Of a stretch of DNA of 64,000 bases, positions 28,252 through 37,943 are shown piece by piece. Origin of the DNA: Pseudoroseomonas cervicalis (GTDB lineage Bacteria > Pseudomonadota > Alphaproteobacteria > Acetobacterales > Acetobacteraceae); contig NZ_JAUTAJ010000004.1 of the NCBI RefSeq assembly GCF_030818485.1, forward strand, positions 1,405,001-1,469,000. The letters are read 5' to 3'. Numbering within the stretch: position 1 is the stretch's first letter; each line of letters starts with the position of its first letter. Under the pieces are notes generated by a model. It did not search any database. It saw only the letters and a program-made list of their open reading frames with translations, and was not told the origin of the DNA. The translations under genes and the position numbers were made by a program.

Positions 28252-29685
28252 ATGGCAGAGACGCACCCGGGCGCCATCGTGCCCGTCATCCTGTGCGGCG
28301 GCACGGGCAGCCGGCTGTGGCCGCTGTCGCGGGAGGGCTTCCCGAAGCAGTTCTGGCCGCTGCTGTCGCGCCGGACGATGCTGCAGGACACCGCGGCGCG
28401 GGCCAGCGGCACAGGCTTCGCGGCGCCGCTGGTGATCAGCAACCAGGCGCATCGCTTCCTGATCGCCGAGCAGCTGCGCGAGGCGGCGGTCGGGGAGGCG
28501 CGCATCGTGCTGGAGCCGGTGGCGCGCAACAGCGCCCCCGCCATCGCCGCCGCCGCCCTGCTGGCGCATGAGGCGAACCCGCAGGACGTGCTGTGGCTGA
28601 TGCCGGCCGATGCCGCGATCAGCGACACGCTGGCGCTGCACGCGGCCCTCGCCCGCGCCGCCGAGGCCGCGCGGGCGGGCCATATCGTCACCTTCGGCAT
28701 GCGGCCCACCGCCGCCGAGACCGGCTATGGCTATATCGAGGCCGGCGCCGCGCTGCCGGGGGTCGAGGGGGTCTCCGCCATCACCCGCTTCGTCGAGAAG
28801 CCGGATGCGGCGCGCGCCGCCGAATTCCTGGCCGGCGGCCGGCATCTGTGGAATTCCGGCATGTTCGTCGCCACCGCCGCGACGCTGCTCTCCGAGCTGG
28901 AGCGGCTGGCGCCCGATCTGCTGGCCGCGGTGCGCGCCGCGGTCGAGGGCGCGACGCGCGATCTCGACTTCATCCGCCTCGACCCGGCCGCCTTCGCGCT
29001 GGCCCCCGACATCTCCATCGACTACGCGGTGATGGAGAAGACCGACCGCGCCGCGGTGGTGCCCGCGGCGCTCGGCTGGTCCGATGTCGGCTCCTGGGCG
29101 GCGCTGTGGGAGGTCTCGCCCAAGGATGCCCAGGGCAATGCGGTGCAGGGGCCGGTCGCGCTGTACAACACCCGCAACTCCTATGTCCGCAGCGAGGGCA
29201 TGCTGACCGGCGTGGTCGGGCTCGAGGATGCCGTCATCGTCGTCACCGACGACGCCGTGCTGGCGATGCATCGCGACCATGCGCAGGACGTCAAGAAGCT
29301 GCTCGAGCAGCTGAAGGCGCAGGGCCGCCCCGAGGCCACCGAGCATCGCCGCATGTACCGCCCCTGGGGCCATTACGAGGGGCTGATCAAGGGCGACCGC
29401 TTCCAGGTGAAGAAGATCTCGGTCAAGCCCGGGCAGAAGCTGTCGCTGCAGAAGCACTACCACCGCGCCGAGCACTGGGTGGTGGTGGCCGGCACCGCCA
29501 TCGTCGAGCGCGATGCCGAGCGCATCATGCTGCGCGAGAATGAATCCATCTACCTGCCGCTGGGCTGCGTCCACCGCATGGAGAACCCCGGCATGATCCC
29601 GCTCACCCTGATCGAGGTGCAGTCGGGCTCCTATCTCGGCGAGGACGACATCGTCCGCTTCGAGGACACTTACGGGCGCGCCTGA
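28252..29685 (+). CDS. xanB: Mannose-1-phosphate guanylyltransferase / mannose-6-phosphate isomerase
   Basis: This 477-residue bifunctional enzyme has an N-terminal nucleotidyltransferase domain (about 1-330) with VILCGGTGSRLWPLSRE, FPKQFW and FVEKPDA. A C-terminal cupin isomerase domain follows (about 340-475) with RPWGHYEGL, KPGQKLSLQKHYHRAEHWVV and the metal-binding His/Glu residues. It makes GDP-mannose, the donor for mannose, rhamnose, fucose and related sugars. ATG 28252 has AAGGA seven bases ahead; an ATG at 28228 is less well placed. A perfect sigma-54 promoter lies upstream, unusual for a nucleotide-sugar gene. The name manC would be equally suitable. Confidence 0.94.
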   Translation: MAETHPGAIVPVILCGGTGSRLWPLSREGFPKQFWPLLSRRTMLQDTAARASGTGFAAPLVISNQAHRFLIAEQLREAAVGEARIVLEPVARNSAPAIAAAALLAHEANPQDVLWLMPADAAISDTLALHAALARAAEAARAGHIVTFGMRPTAAETGYGYIEAGAALPGVEGVSAITRFVEKPDAARAAEFLAGGRHLWNSGMFVATAATLLSELERLAPDLLAAVRAAVEGATRDLDFIRLDPAAFALAPDISIDYAVMEKTDRAAVVPAALGWSDVGSWAALWEVSPKDAQGNAVQGPVALYNTRNSYVRSEGMLTGVVGLEDAVIVVTDDAVLAMHRDHAQDVKKLLEQLKAQGRPEATEHRRMYRPWGHYEGLIKGDRFQVKKISVKPGQKLSLQKHYHRAEHWVVVAGTAIVERDAERIMLRENESIYLPLGCVHRMENPGMIPLTLIEVQSGSYLGEDDIVRFEDTYGRA

Positions 29686-29697
29686 ACCGGCCTAGCA

Positions 29698-29726
29698 TGG
29701 CACCGTCCCGCAAAGGGAGGGTGCCA
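29698..29726 (+). terminator. Hairpin after xanB
   Basis: TGGCACC and GGTGCCA pair, then one mismatch, then TCCC with GGGA around a five-base loop, 13 bases after the stop. No T-run follows, so termination is only likely. Confidence 0.4.
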
Positions 29727-29894
29727 TGTGGGTCCGCTTCGTCCTGGCCGCCGCCGGTGCGGTGCGGCGGGTGGCGCCGCATTGCGGGCGGTGAGGAGAC
29801 GCGGCTTGACGCTCGCCGCTTTTCACCCGATCAGGATGGCCACCCGATCCAGGGCGCGGCCCGCCTCGCGCCCGCACCACGGACAGAATGCTGC

Positions 29895-31589
29895 ATGACG
29901 ACCAGACCGCATGAGCTCGCCTTGCCCCCGGTTCCCGACAAGGTTGTGATCCAGCGCGGCGCGGTGCAGGAAATCCTGTTCCAGGACAACGACCTTCTCT
30001 ATCTCCGCAGCGTCAACTACCGGCTGCGCGGCCAGATCATCCTGCACATCCAGCCGCGCCGGAACCAGCGGCAGCTCGCGGTCAACCGGCATGACGGGGA
30101 GAGCTGGGGCGCCGAGCGGATCCTGGAGCTGCCGGAGGATACCGGCGCCACGCTGCGGCTGCGCGTCGCCTTCACGGCGCAGGGCGCCGAGATCGGCGTG
30201 ATGCGGGGCGACGACACGCTGGCCGAGCTGCTCTTCGAACCCTGCGCCGGGCTGCGGGGCATCGCCGAGCTGGAGCGCGCCCCCTCCATCCTGCTCCGCC
30301 TGCCCGCGGCGGCGCCGGCCGCGCCGGAGCAGCCGGCGCCGCGGCTGGCGCTGAAAGCCAGCCTCGCGGCCGGCGGCACCCTGCTGCTGCAGGGCCGGCT
30401 CGACGATCCGGACGGCCAGGCGCTGGCCCTGCGGCCCGAGCAGGAGGGTTGGCTCTGCCCGCCCCTCGCCCTCCTGACGGCCCGCGAGACCGAGGCGCCG
30501 GCCCCCGGCCGCCCGCTGCTCGCCGCCGGCGACCTCGTGGGGAGCGCGGCGAAGACGCCGCCCCGCTGGGTGAGCCTGGCGCTGGCGGATGGCACGACGC
30601 GGCGGCTGCCGCTGCCCCCGGCGATGCCGGTGGCGCTGGAGACCATCCAGCACTGGCTGGGCCTGGCCTGCCCGGCGCCGGAGGAGATCGGCCCGGTCTT
30701 CTCGCGCCTGCTGGCCACACCGCTGCTGGCGCTGCAGGCCGAGCTGGCGGCGCGGCCGCTGGCGCATCGGGAGCGGCGCTTCGGCGAACCCCTTCCGGCG
30801 CCGCGGGCCAGCCTCGTCATCCCGCTCTATGGCCGGCTCGACTTCATGGCCTTCCAGGCGGCGCTGTTCAGCCAGGGCGGCCTCGACCAGGACGAGCTGA
30901 TCTACGTGCTCGACAATCCCGCCCAGGCCGAGGAGGCGGAGCAGCTGGCGCGCTCGGCGCAGGCCCGCTTCGGCCTGCCGCTGCGGCTGCTGCTGCCGGA
31001 GCGGCGGCAGGGCTTCGGCGGCGCCAGCAATCTCGGCCTCGCCGCCGCGCGCGGCCGGCATGTCTGCTTCCTCAACTCCGATGCCTTCCCCCTCGACACC
31101 GGCTGGCTCGACCGGCTGGTCGCCCGCCTGGACGCCGATGCCGGGATCGGCGTGGTCGGGGCGCGGCTGCTCTTCGCCAATGGCACGCTGCAGCATGACG
31201 GCATGTGGTTCGTGCCGCAGCCCGGCCTGGCCGGCTGGCCCTTCCCGCGCCATCTGGGCAAGGGCCTGCACCCGCCGGAGGCGGCGCCCGGCCTGCTCGA
31301 CGTGCCCGCCGTCACCGGCGCCTGCATGGCGCTGCGGCGCGAGGTGGCGCTCGAACTCGGCGGCTTCGACCCCGCCTATGTCATCGGCGATTTCGAGGAC
31401 GCCGATCTGTGCCGCCGCGTGCTGGCCCGCGGCCTGCGCTGCTGCGTCGACCGCGCGGTGCGGCTCTGGCATCTCGAGCGCCAGTCCCAGGGCAGCGACG
31501 CAGAACCATGGCGCAGGAATTTGAGCCTGCTGAACGCCGCGACCTTCGCCGGCCGCTGGCAGGACCGGATCGAGATGACGCATGAATGA
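29895..31589 (+). CDS. Family 2 glycosyltransferase with N-terminal galectin-like domain
   Basis: This 564-residue protein has a GT2 catalytic domain in its C-terminal half (about 305-560). Visible motifs are SLVIPLYGRLDFM, the nucleotide-sugar motif FLNSDAFPL and the acceptor region VTGACMALRREVALELGGFD, then GDFEDADLCRRVL. The first about 100 residues form a beta-rich module with His51, Gln53, Pro54, Arg55, Asn64, Trp71 and Glu74. The spacing of Asn, Trp and Glu is the same as in galectins (N, then W at +7, E at +10). The same module occurs in the TPR protein at 40333-41505. ATG 29895 starts this module; the frame is open further upstream. It overlaps the next glycosyltransferase by eight bases. 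Donor and acceptor sugars are unknown. Confidence 0.82.
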   Translation: MTTRPHELALPPVPDKVVIQRGAVQEILFQDNDLLYLRSVNYRLRGQIILHIQPRRNQRQLAVNRHDGESWGAERILELPEDTGATLRLRVAFTAQGAEIGVMRGDDTLAELLFEPCAGLRGIAELERAPSILLRLPAAAPAAPEQPAPRLALKASLAAGGTLLLQGRLDDPDGQALALRPEQEGWLCPPLALLTARETEAPAPGRPLLAAGDLVGSAAKTPPRWVSLALADGTTRRLPLPPAMPVALETIQHWLGLACPAPEEIGPVFSRLLATPLLALQAELAARPLAHRERRFGEPLPAPRASLVIPLYGRLDFMAFQAALFSQGGLDQDELIYVLDNPAQAEEAEQLARSAQARFGLPLRLLLPERRQGFGGASNLGLAAARGRHVCFLNSDAFPLDTGWLDRLVARLDADAGIGVVGARLLFANGTLQHDGMWFVPQPGLAGWPFPRHLGKGLHPPEAAPGLLDVPAVTGACMALRREVALELGGFDPAYVIGDFEDADLCRRVLARGLRCCVDRAVRLWHLERQSQGSDAEPWRRNLSLLNAATFAGRWQDRIEMTHE

Positions 31590-32826
31590 CGCGCCTTCCG
31601 CGGCCGGCCGCCGCGTCCTGGTGATCGGCGCCGGCCCCGGCCAGGCCGCCACGCGGGCCGCCCTCGATTTGCACGCCGCGCTGCGTGCAGCGGCGATGGA
31701 CAGCCTGTGCCTGCTGACCGCCCCGGCCGCCGCGGCACCGCTCGGCGTGGACCTGTTCCAGCGGGCGGCGGCGGACGTGTTCTTCCACCGCCAGCCCTGG
31801 GTCGATCCCTTCTTCCTGTCCTGCCCGGAGGCGGGGTTGCCCGCGGCCCTCACCCGGGTGCTGCAGGGCTGGCGGCCCGACATCGTCCATCTGCAGCACC
31901 CGGCCAGCTTCGGGCTCGAGGGCCTGCTGCTGCTGCGCCGCGCGCTGCCCGGGGCGCGGCTGCTGCTGACGCTGCACGACCATCTGCTGCCCTGCGGGCA
32001 GGGCCCGGCGCCGGCCCTCGCCCTGCTGGAGGCGGCGGCGGATCCGGAGGCGGCGCGCCGCTTCTTCCCGGAGCGCTCGGCGGAGGATGTGCATCTGCGC
32101 CGCATCGTGGCGCTGCGTTTCCTGGCCGAGCCGGATGCGCTGCTCTGCCCCACCGCCTTCAGCGCCGCCCGCCATGCCGAATGGGGCATCCCGGCGGAGC
32201 GGCTGCATGTGCTGCCGGCCCTGGCGCCGGATCCGGCGCCGGATCCGGCCCCGCCACCGCCCGGCATGCTGCGCCTGGCCTGGCTGGGCCCCTTCCCCGC
32301 CAGCGACGGCGCGCGGGAGGCCGGCGGCCCCGGCGCCGGGCTGGAGCTGCTGCTCGCCGCCTGCGACCTGCTGCCGGCCGGGCTGCCGCTGCGGATCGAG
32401 CTGTGCGGCGCGCCCGACCTGGCCGGCCATGCGGAGACCGCCCGCCGCATCGCCGCCGCCGCGCCCTGGCTGAGCCTGGCCCCGCTGCCGGCGGGCCATC
32501 GCCACCGCCTCGCCGCGCTGCAGCCGGCCCAGGCGCTGCTGGTGACCGAGGCGGGGTGGGATGATCCCGGCCAGACCCTGGCCCTGGCCCGGGCCGCCCA
32601 CCGCCCGGTGATCGGCCCCCGGCTCGGCGCCGTCGCCGAGGCGGTGCGCGACGGGGTGGACGGGCTGCTGTTCCGGCCGGGCAGCGCGCTCGACCTGGCG
32701 CAGCTGCTGATCCGCGCCGCGACCGAGGAAGGCTGCCTGCCCGCCCTGCAGGCGGCGCTGCCGCCGCCCCCGGCGCCGCGGGATGGGCTGGACCGCCTGC
32801 TGGCGCTCTATGAGGGCGGGGGCTGA
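31582..32826 (+). CDS. Family 4 (GT-B) glycosyltransferase
   Basis: This 414-residue protein has a two-domain GT-B layout. The N-terminal acceptor half contains WRPDIVHLQHPASFGLEGLL and LLLTLHDHLLPC. The C-terminal donor half contains LRLAWLGPFPASDG and AHRPVIGPRLGAVAEAVRDG, then GLLFRPGSALDLA, in the place of the usual E-X7-E region. It probably adds a sugar to a growing surface glycan. The ATG overlaps the upstream GT2 gene, and the next gene starts three bases after its stop, so the three are one operon. The specific sugar cannot be read from sequence. Confidence 0.8.
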   Translation: MNDAPSAAGRRVLVIGAGPGQAATRAALDLHAALRAAAMDSLCLLTAPAAAAPLGVDLFQRAAADVFFHRQPWVDPFFLSCPEAGLPAALTRVLQGWRPDIVHLQHPASFGLEGLLLLRRALPGARLLLTLHDHLLPCGQGPAPALALLEAAADPEAARRFFPERSAEDVHLRRIVALRFLAEPDALLCPTAFSAARHAEWGIPAERLHVLPALAPDPAPDPAPPPPGMLRLAWLGPFPASDGAREAGGPGAGLELLLAACDLLPAGLPLRIELCGAPDLAGHAETARRIAAAAPWLSLAPLPAGHRHRLAALQPAQALLVTEAGWDDPGQTLALARAAHRPVIGPRLGAVAEAVRDGVDGLLFRPGSALDLAQLLIRAATEEGCLPALQAALPPPPAPRDGLDRLLALYEGGG

Positions 32827-32829
32827 GCC

Positions 32830-35800
32830 ATGGCACCGCCTCCCGGCTGCCACGGCGCCCTCGATGCCATGCTGGCCGGCTCCGGCTTCATCATGGTGGA
32901 TGGCTGGCTGGCCTGCCCGCCCGGCCATGACTGGCCGGATCCGGTCTGGCTGGAGATCGCCGGGCAGCGCTTCGCCATCACCCAGTGGTTCAGCCGGCCC
33001 GACCTGCCGGCGGATCCGGCCGGGCCGCTATTCCGCGCCTTCCGGCAGGATTTCCCGCTGCCGCAGGACGCCACGGCCGAGCCGTTGCACCTGACCCTGC
33101 CGGGGCTGCCGGCGCCGCTGGTCAGCGCGGCGGCCGATCGCTGGCGGCCCTACCGGCCGAGCGGCCATATCGAGCGCGGCTCCCAGGCCGGGATGTCCGG
33201 CTGGGTCTATGATCCCGGCCTGTGGCACAGCGACAGCCAGGCGGAGCTGGAGCTGGAAGGGCTCGGCGCCCGCTTCACCCTCAGCTTCACCCTGGACCGC
33301 CCCGACCTGACCGGCGGCGTGCCGCTGCCCGGGCGCAAGCTGGGCTTCGCCCTCTCCGCCGCCGAGATCGCGGCGCAGCTGGACCCGCTGCTGCCCTTCC
33401 GCGAGGGCGCCGCCTGCACCCTGGTGCTGCGCAGCTCCGGGCAGGAATTGTCGCGGCGCGAGATGCCGCTCGCCCCGCTGTCGCATGGCCGGCTGGAGGG
33501 GCATGCCAGGGGCCTGGTGCGCGGCTGGGCGGCGATGCGCGAGCACCCCTATGCCGTGCCGCTGGTCGAGCTGCGCATCGAGGGCATCCCCTATGCCCAG
33601 CTGCTGGCGGAGCGCGGCCGCAAGGACCTGCTGGAGAAGGGCGTGACCACCGGCGCCGGCGGCTTCGCGCTGCCGCTGCAGGTCTCGCCGCACGACGCCG
33701 ACAGCATCCTGCTGGAGGCCCGGGTGATGGGCGAGGCGGAGCCCCTGCCCGGCACCCCGGTCCGGATCGAGGGGCTGCCGCCGCAGCGCGGGGCCGGCGC
33801 CGCGCCCTGGCGCGGCCTGGCCGCCGGGCGGCCGCGGGTCGCCATCGTCATCCCCGTCTACAACGCCGCCGAGGAGCTGGCGCAATGCCTGGAGGCGGTG
33901 CTGGCGCATACCGGCCCGGGGGCCGAGCTGATCGTCATCGACGATGCCAGCCCGGACCCGGCGGTGGGCGCGGTGCTGGCCCGCCATGCCGGCCGGCCCG
34001 GGCTGCGGATCCTGCGCAACGACAGCAATCTGGGCTTCACCGCCACCTGCAACCGCGGCATCGCGCTCGCCGGCCGCGACGATGTGGTGCTGCTGAACTC
34101 CGACACGCTGCCGCCCGAGCGCTGGCTGGAGAATCTGGTGCTGGCCGCCTATTCCGGCCCCGACATCGCCACCGCCTCGCCGCTCTCGGACAATGCCGGC
34201 GCCTTCTCCGCCCCGGAGCTGAACCGGCGCAACGACACCCCGCCCGGGCTGACGCCGAGCCAGGTGTCGCGCCTGGTCATGCAGCACTCCCCGGCGGTCT
34301 ATCCGGAGATGCCGACCGGGCATGGCTTCTGCCTCTACATCCGCCGCGCCGCGCTGGACGCGGTGGGCCCGCTGGACGCCGAGGCCTTCCCGCGCGGCTA
34401 TGGCGAGGAGAATGAGTTCTGCATGCGGGCCGCGCGGGCGGGCTGGCGGCATGTGATCGACGACCGCACCTACATGCCGCACCGCCAATCCGCCAGCTTC
34501 GGCGCCGCCAAGGCGGCGCTGCTGGCGGCCGGGCGCGCCGTGGTCGATGCGCGCTATCCGGAATACTCGGCCCTGGTCCGCGCCCTGCCGGCGCATGAAC
34601 AGCTGCCCGCCATGCGCTGGCGCGTCCGCCGCGCCTTCCGCGACGCCGCGCGGCCGCCCCGCCCCCGCATCCTCTACGTCATCTCGACCGAGACCGGCGG
34701 CACGCCGCAGACCAATCTCGACCTGATGCGGACGCTGGAGGATCGCTACGAGCCCTGGCTGCTGCGCAGCGACGGCCGGGTGCTGAGCCTGCAGCGGCTG
34801 GAGCGGCAGGAGCTGCAGCCGGTGGACCAGGCGGTGCTGCCGACGGCGCTGCATCCCGGCACGCATCGCAGCGCGGCCTATGACGAATGCGTCGCCGCCT
34901 GGCTGCTGCGCCATGCGATCGAGCTGGTGCATATCCGCCACCTGGCCTGGCACGGGCTCGGCCTGCCGGCGGTGGCGGCGGCGCTCGGCATTCCGGTGGT
35001 GCATTCCTTCCACGATTTCTACAGCCTCTGCCCGACCATCAAGCTGCTGGACGGGGCGATGCGGCATTGCGCCGGCGACTGCGCCCGCGGCGAGGGCGAA
35101 TGCCGCGCCGAATTGTGGCCGGCCGACTGGGTGCCGCCGCTGCGCGGCCAGTTCGTGCCGCGCTGGCGGGCGATGATGCAGCAGGCCCTGGCGCCGGCCG
35201 ACGCCTTCGTCACCACCGCCGACAGCGCGCATGCGCTGATCGCGCGGCACCTGCCCGGCCTGGCGGCGCATGACTGGCGCGTGCTGCCGCATGGGCGCGA
35301 CTTCGCCGAATTCCTGCCCCCCGCAGCGACGGCGCCCGGCGCGGGCCCGCTGCGCATCCTGGTGCCGGGCAACATCTCCCCGGCCAAGGGCGGCGATCTG
35401 GTCCGCCGCATGGCGGAGCTGGATGGCGGCGCCCGGCTGGAATTCCACATCCTGGGCGATCATGGCTGGCTGCAGCCGATGCCGGGGCTGGTGCTGCATG
35501 GCCGCTACCGCCGGGAGGATTTCCTCGACCATGTCCGCCGCATCGGGGCGCAGCTCGGCGCGGTGTTCTCGGTCTGGCCGGAGACCTATTGCCACACGCT
35601 GACCGAGATGTGGGCGGCCGGCCTGCCGGTGCTGGCGCTCGACCTCGGCGCGGTGGGCGAGCGCATCCGGCGGCATGGCGGCGGCTGGCTGTTCCCGCCG
35701 CAGCCGGCGGAGACGCTGCTGGCGGCGATCCTGGACAGCCTCGCCGGGCCGGAGACGGTCGGCGCCCGGCTGCGGGAGGTCCGCGCCTGGCAGGAGGGCG

Positions 35801-35913
35801 AGGGGAGCAGCCGCAGCAATGCCGCCATGGCGGCCGATTACGACCGGCTGTACCGCGATGTCTGGGCCAGGCGGCGGTCCTTCGCCGCCGCGGCGCCTGC
35901 CGGCCAGGCCTAG
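32830..35913 (+). CDS. Two-domain GT2-GT4 glycosyltransferase with N-terminal beta modules
   Basis: This 1027-residue protein has three parts. Residues 1-320 hold about three related beta-sandwich-like modules, each opening with a GW motif (DGWLACPP near 22, SGWVYDPG near 121, RGWAAMRE near 230). Residues about 334-590 are a GT2 domain (VAIVIPVYNAAEELAQCLEA, LLNSDTLPP, GYGEENEFCMRAARAGW). Residues about 610-1020 are a GT-B GT4 domain (ILYVISTETGGTPQTN, RILVPGNISPAKGG, then ETYCHTLTEMWAAGLPVLAL). One protein could thus add two successive sugars. It is the last gene of the xanB-side glycosyltransferase operon. A GC-rich hairpin follows the stop without a T-run. Confidence 0.87.
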   Translation: MAPPPGCHGALDAMLAGSGFIMVDGWLACPPGHDWPDPVWLEIAGQRFAITQWFSRPDLPADPAGPLFRAFRQDFPLPQDATAEPLHLTLPGLPAPLVSAAADRWRPYRPSGHIERGSQAGMSGWVYDPGLWHSDSQAELELEGLGARFTLSFTLDRPDLTGGVPLPGRKLGFALSAAEIAAQLDPLLPFREGAACTLVLRSSGQELSRREMPLAPLSHGRLEGHARGLVRGWAAMREHPYAVPLVELRIEGIPYAQLLAERGRKDLLEKGVTTGAGGFALPLQVSPHDADSILLEARVMGEAEPLPGTPVRIEGLPPQRGAGAAPWRGLAAGRPRVAIVIPVYNAAEELAQCLEAVLAHTGPGAELIVIDDASPDPAVGAVLARHAGRPGLRILRNDSNLGFTATCNRGIALAGRDDVVLLNSDTLPPERWLENLVLAAYSGPDIATASPLSDNAGAFSAPELNRRNDTPPGLTPSQVSRLVMQHSPAVYPEMPTGHGFCLYIRRAALDAVGPLDAEAFPRGYGEENEFCMRAARAGWRHVIDDRTYMPHRQSASFGAAKAALLAAGRAVVDARYPEYSALVRALPAHEQLPAMRWRVRRAFRDAARPPRPRILYVISTETGGTPQTNLDLMRTLEDRYEPWLLRSDGRVLSLQRLERQELQPVDQAVLPTALHPGTHRSAAYDECVAAWLLRHAIELVHIRHLAWHGLGLPAVAAALGIPVVHSFHDFYSLCPTIKLLDGAMRHCAGDCARGEGECRAELWPADWVPPLRGQFVPRWRAMMQQALAPADAFVTTADSAHALIARHLPGLAAHDWRVLPHGRDFAEFLPPAATAPGAGPLRILVPGNISPAKGGDLVRRMAELDGGARLEFHILGDHGWLQPMPGLVLHGRYRREDFLDHVRRIGAQLGAVFSVWPETYCHTLTEMWAAGLPVLALDLGAVGERIRRHGGGWLFPPQPAETLLAAILDSLAGPETVGARLREVRAWQEGEGSSRSNAAMAADYDRLYRDVWARRRSFAAAAPAGQA

Positions 35914-36236
35914 GGCGGCGGCGCAGCCGCCTGCGCGCCAGGCGGCATGCTGGCCGGCCGGCACGGGATGATGCCCGGCGGCGGGGCCACGCATCCCGCC
36001 GGCCCCTGCCCGATGCGGCGGATCTGGCCGCACCCCCCGCTCCGGCACGCGGCGCCGCCAGGCCGGGCCGGCCCGCGACACCACCTAGAAATCAGGCCCG
36101 GGCGGGCGGTACGGGCGGCAGGCGGCGAGCCTCGGCCGGCGGGAAGCCGCCGCCCGTCACCCCCCCCGGGCAGCCGCCCGAAGCAGCGGCGGCCCGGGCG
36201 GCCGCAGCGGCCGCGGCGGGGCGCAGTCCAGGCGCC
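35914..36236. other. 323-base GC-rich gap, no gene seen
   Basis: This lies between convergent genes. A GC hairpin (GGCGGC with GCCGCC) directly follows the glycosyltransferase stop. Nothing else is supportable. Confidence 0.5.
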
Positions 36237-36632
36237 TCAGTAGGCGGCGTAGGATTTCTCTTCGACGAAGCGGGAGCCGAGCATGACATTCAGCTCGCGC
36301 TTGACGGCAGCGCGGTCGTCATTGGTGAAGTAGACGGCGCGCGCCAGGCTGATGAAGGTCTCGCCGAAATCCTTCTTGCGCTCGCATTCGCGGATGTCGT
36401 CCTCAATGACCCAGAGCTTGCCATTGATCTCCCGCAGACGGTCCACCAGCGCCGGCGCCTCGGCCGGCGCCTTGGCCAGGATCGGCGCGAAGGTGTCCTG
36501 CAGCGCCTGCAGCTCGACCCGCACATTGGCGAGCTTCGCCGCATCCTTGATGTGGCGCATCTTCAGTTCCAAGATCGTGATCTTGTCGATCAGCTCGCCG
36601 ACGGAGGTCGGAACCAGAATATCCTGCGTCAT
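36237..36632 (-). CDS. DUF6165-like conserved protein of unknown function
   Basis: This 131-residue protein is mostly helical, with LVPTSVGELIDKITILELKM near the start, a long charged helical stretch (about 30-100) and a conserved-looking tail. The VGELIDKITILE motif matches a small family I recall as DUF6165, often found in surface-polysaccharide gene clusters; function unknown. No membrane segment or signal peptide. The ATG lies downstream of a lower-GC promoter-like gap (36633-36860). It is unlike its large neighbours in size and composition. Confidence 0.65.
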   Translation of the reverse strand: MTQDILVPTSVGELIDKITILELKMRHIKDAAKLANVRVELQALQDTFAPILAKAPAEAPALVDRLREINGKLWVIEDDIRECERKKDFGETFISLARAVYFTNDDRAAVKRELNVMLGSRFVEEKSYAAY

Positions 36633-36860
36633 GATCGATCCTTTTCGTGCGCAAATGCAGACAGGCTTCGGACGCTAAGCTGCGCCTTGGGCATGACTCC
36701 TAGTTTCTTTCCCGATCCCATGGAAGCGCCCTTCTTTGCCAAAGCCTATGGCAAGATCGTTGCAGAATCCAGGAAGTTGCCGTCGACCTACCCAAGGTTG
36801 CAGCGCCCCGGCGCAACCGCGCGGAGCGTCCGCATCACGACGCAGCTCGCCGCGCCGCGC

Positions 36861-37943
36861 TCAGCGTCCGCTCGGGCCGGCAGCGGAATCGGACTGCCTG
36901 CGCAGCCTGTCCAGCAGGGCCTGGAAACGGGGCGCCCGCGGGTCCAGCTCGGCGGCCTGCTGGGCGGCCTCCAGCGCCTCGCCGGGATGCCCCGCCTGTT
37001 CCAGCGCGCGCGCCAGATTGTAGTGGCAGACCGGCCGGTCATGCCAAAGCCGCGCGACGGCGCGAAAACTCTCCACCGCGACATCATAGTCGCGCAGATT
37101 GGTGGCGAGGTGCCCGCGCGCATGCAGGTAGTCCGGCTTGCGCGGCGCCAGGGCGACGGCGCGCGATATCGCGGCATAGGCCTGCGGCAGCAGGCCGCGC
37201 GCCGACAGCGTGCGTGACAGCGAAAACCAGTAGGCCGGGCTGCGCCCCCGCCGCTCGCGCACCGCGGCGCGGAACGCCGCCGGATCCGCGCCCTCCAGCA
37301 CCAGCGCCCTGACGAGCGGGCTGATCAGCCCTGTCTGCTGCAGGAAATTTCCCGAAGGATGGCCGGAGAAAGGCAGCTTCATCTCGGTGAGCGGCCGGCA
37401 GGCGCGCAGCAGCTCGACATGCCGCGCATCGGGGTGCAGCGGATCGTAGATCACCACCAGCCGCGCCTGCGGCGACAGCCCTTCCGCCATCGGGAAATGC
37501 CATCGCAGCGCCGCGGCCTCCTGCTCCCAGCGTGTCTCGAAGGGCACGACCTCCCGCAGCAGGGAGAACTGGGGCGAGATGGCGATGACGTCGTCCAGCC
37601 GGAGCGCCCGCGAGAAGGCGAGCGCGGCGAAGGCGCCCATGCTCGACCCATAACCGATGCGCCGCGCATAGCGGCCCTGGAGCGCGCCATCCACCGCGCC
37701 GACCACCGCCTGCATGTCGGGGTTCTGGTACCACTCGTTCTGCGCGCAGGTGATGTGGATGGCATCCACCCCGATCCGGCGGAGATACTCCTCGCCGAAG
37801 GCCTCGCCATCCAGCCGCTGGCGGCTTTGCCAGGGCGCGAAGGTGACCACCACCCGGTCCGAAGCGCTGCCGGTGACGGCGCGGACGCGGAAATGGTCCG
37901 AACCGTAGAGCACATGTTCCTGCAAAACCGTATCCTGCGTCAC
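36861..37943 (-). CDS. Alpha/beta-hydrolase fold protein fused to TPR repeats
   Basis: This 360-residue protein has a hydrolase-like domain at about 1-215. It contains a nucleophile elbow GYGSSMGAFAAL (Ser near 100), a candidate acidic residue in VVIYDPLHPDARH and a histidine in FSGHPSGNF. From about 235 to 350 come two or three TPR helical repeats (AYAAISRAVALAPRKPDYLH, VCHYNLARALEQAGHPGEAL). It could be an esterase or deacylase acting on a glycan or lipid carrier; the substrate is unknown. The start is GTG, overlapping the stop of the upstream GT4-GT9 gene. The TPR half may link it to the other TPR proteins here. Confidence 0.72.
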   Translation of the reverse strand: MTQDTVLQEHVLYGSDHFRVRAVTGSASDRVVVTFAPWQSRQRLDGEAFGEEYLRRIGVDAIHITCAQNEWYQNPDMQAVVGAVDGALQGRYARRIGYGSSMGAFAALAFSRALRLDDVIAISPQFSLLREVVPFETRWEQEAAALRWHFPMAEGLSPQARLVVIYDPLHPDARHVELLRACRPLTEMKLPFSGHPSGNFLQQTGLISPLVRALVLEGADPAAFRAAVRERRGRSPAYWFSLSRTLSARGLLPQAYAAISRAVALAPRKPDYLHARGHLATNLRDYDVAVESFRAVARLWHDRPVCHYNLARALEQAGHPGEALEAAQQAAELDPRAPRFQALLDRLRRQSDSAAGPSGR

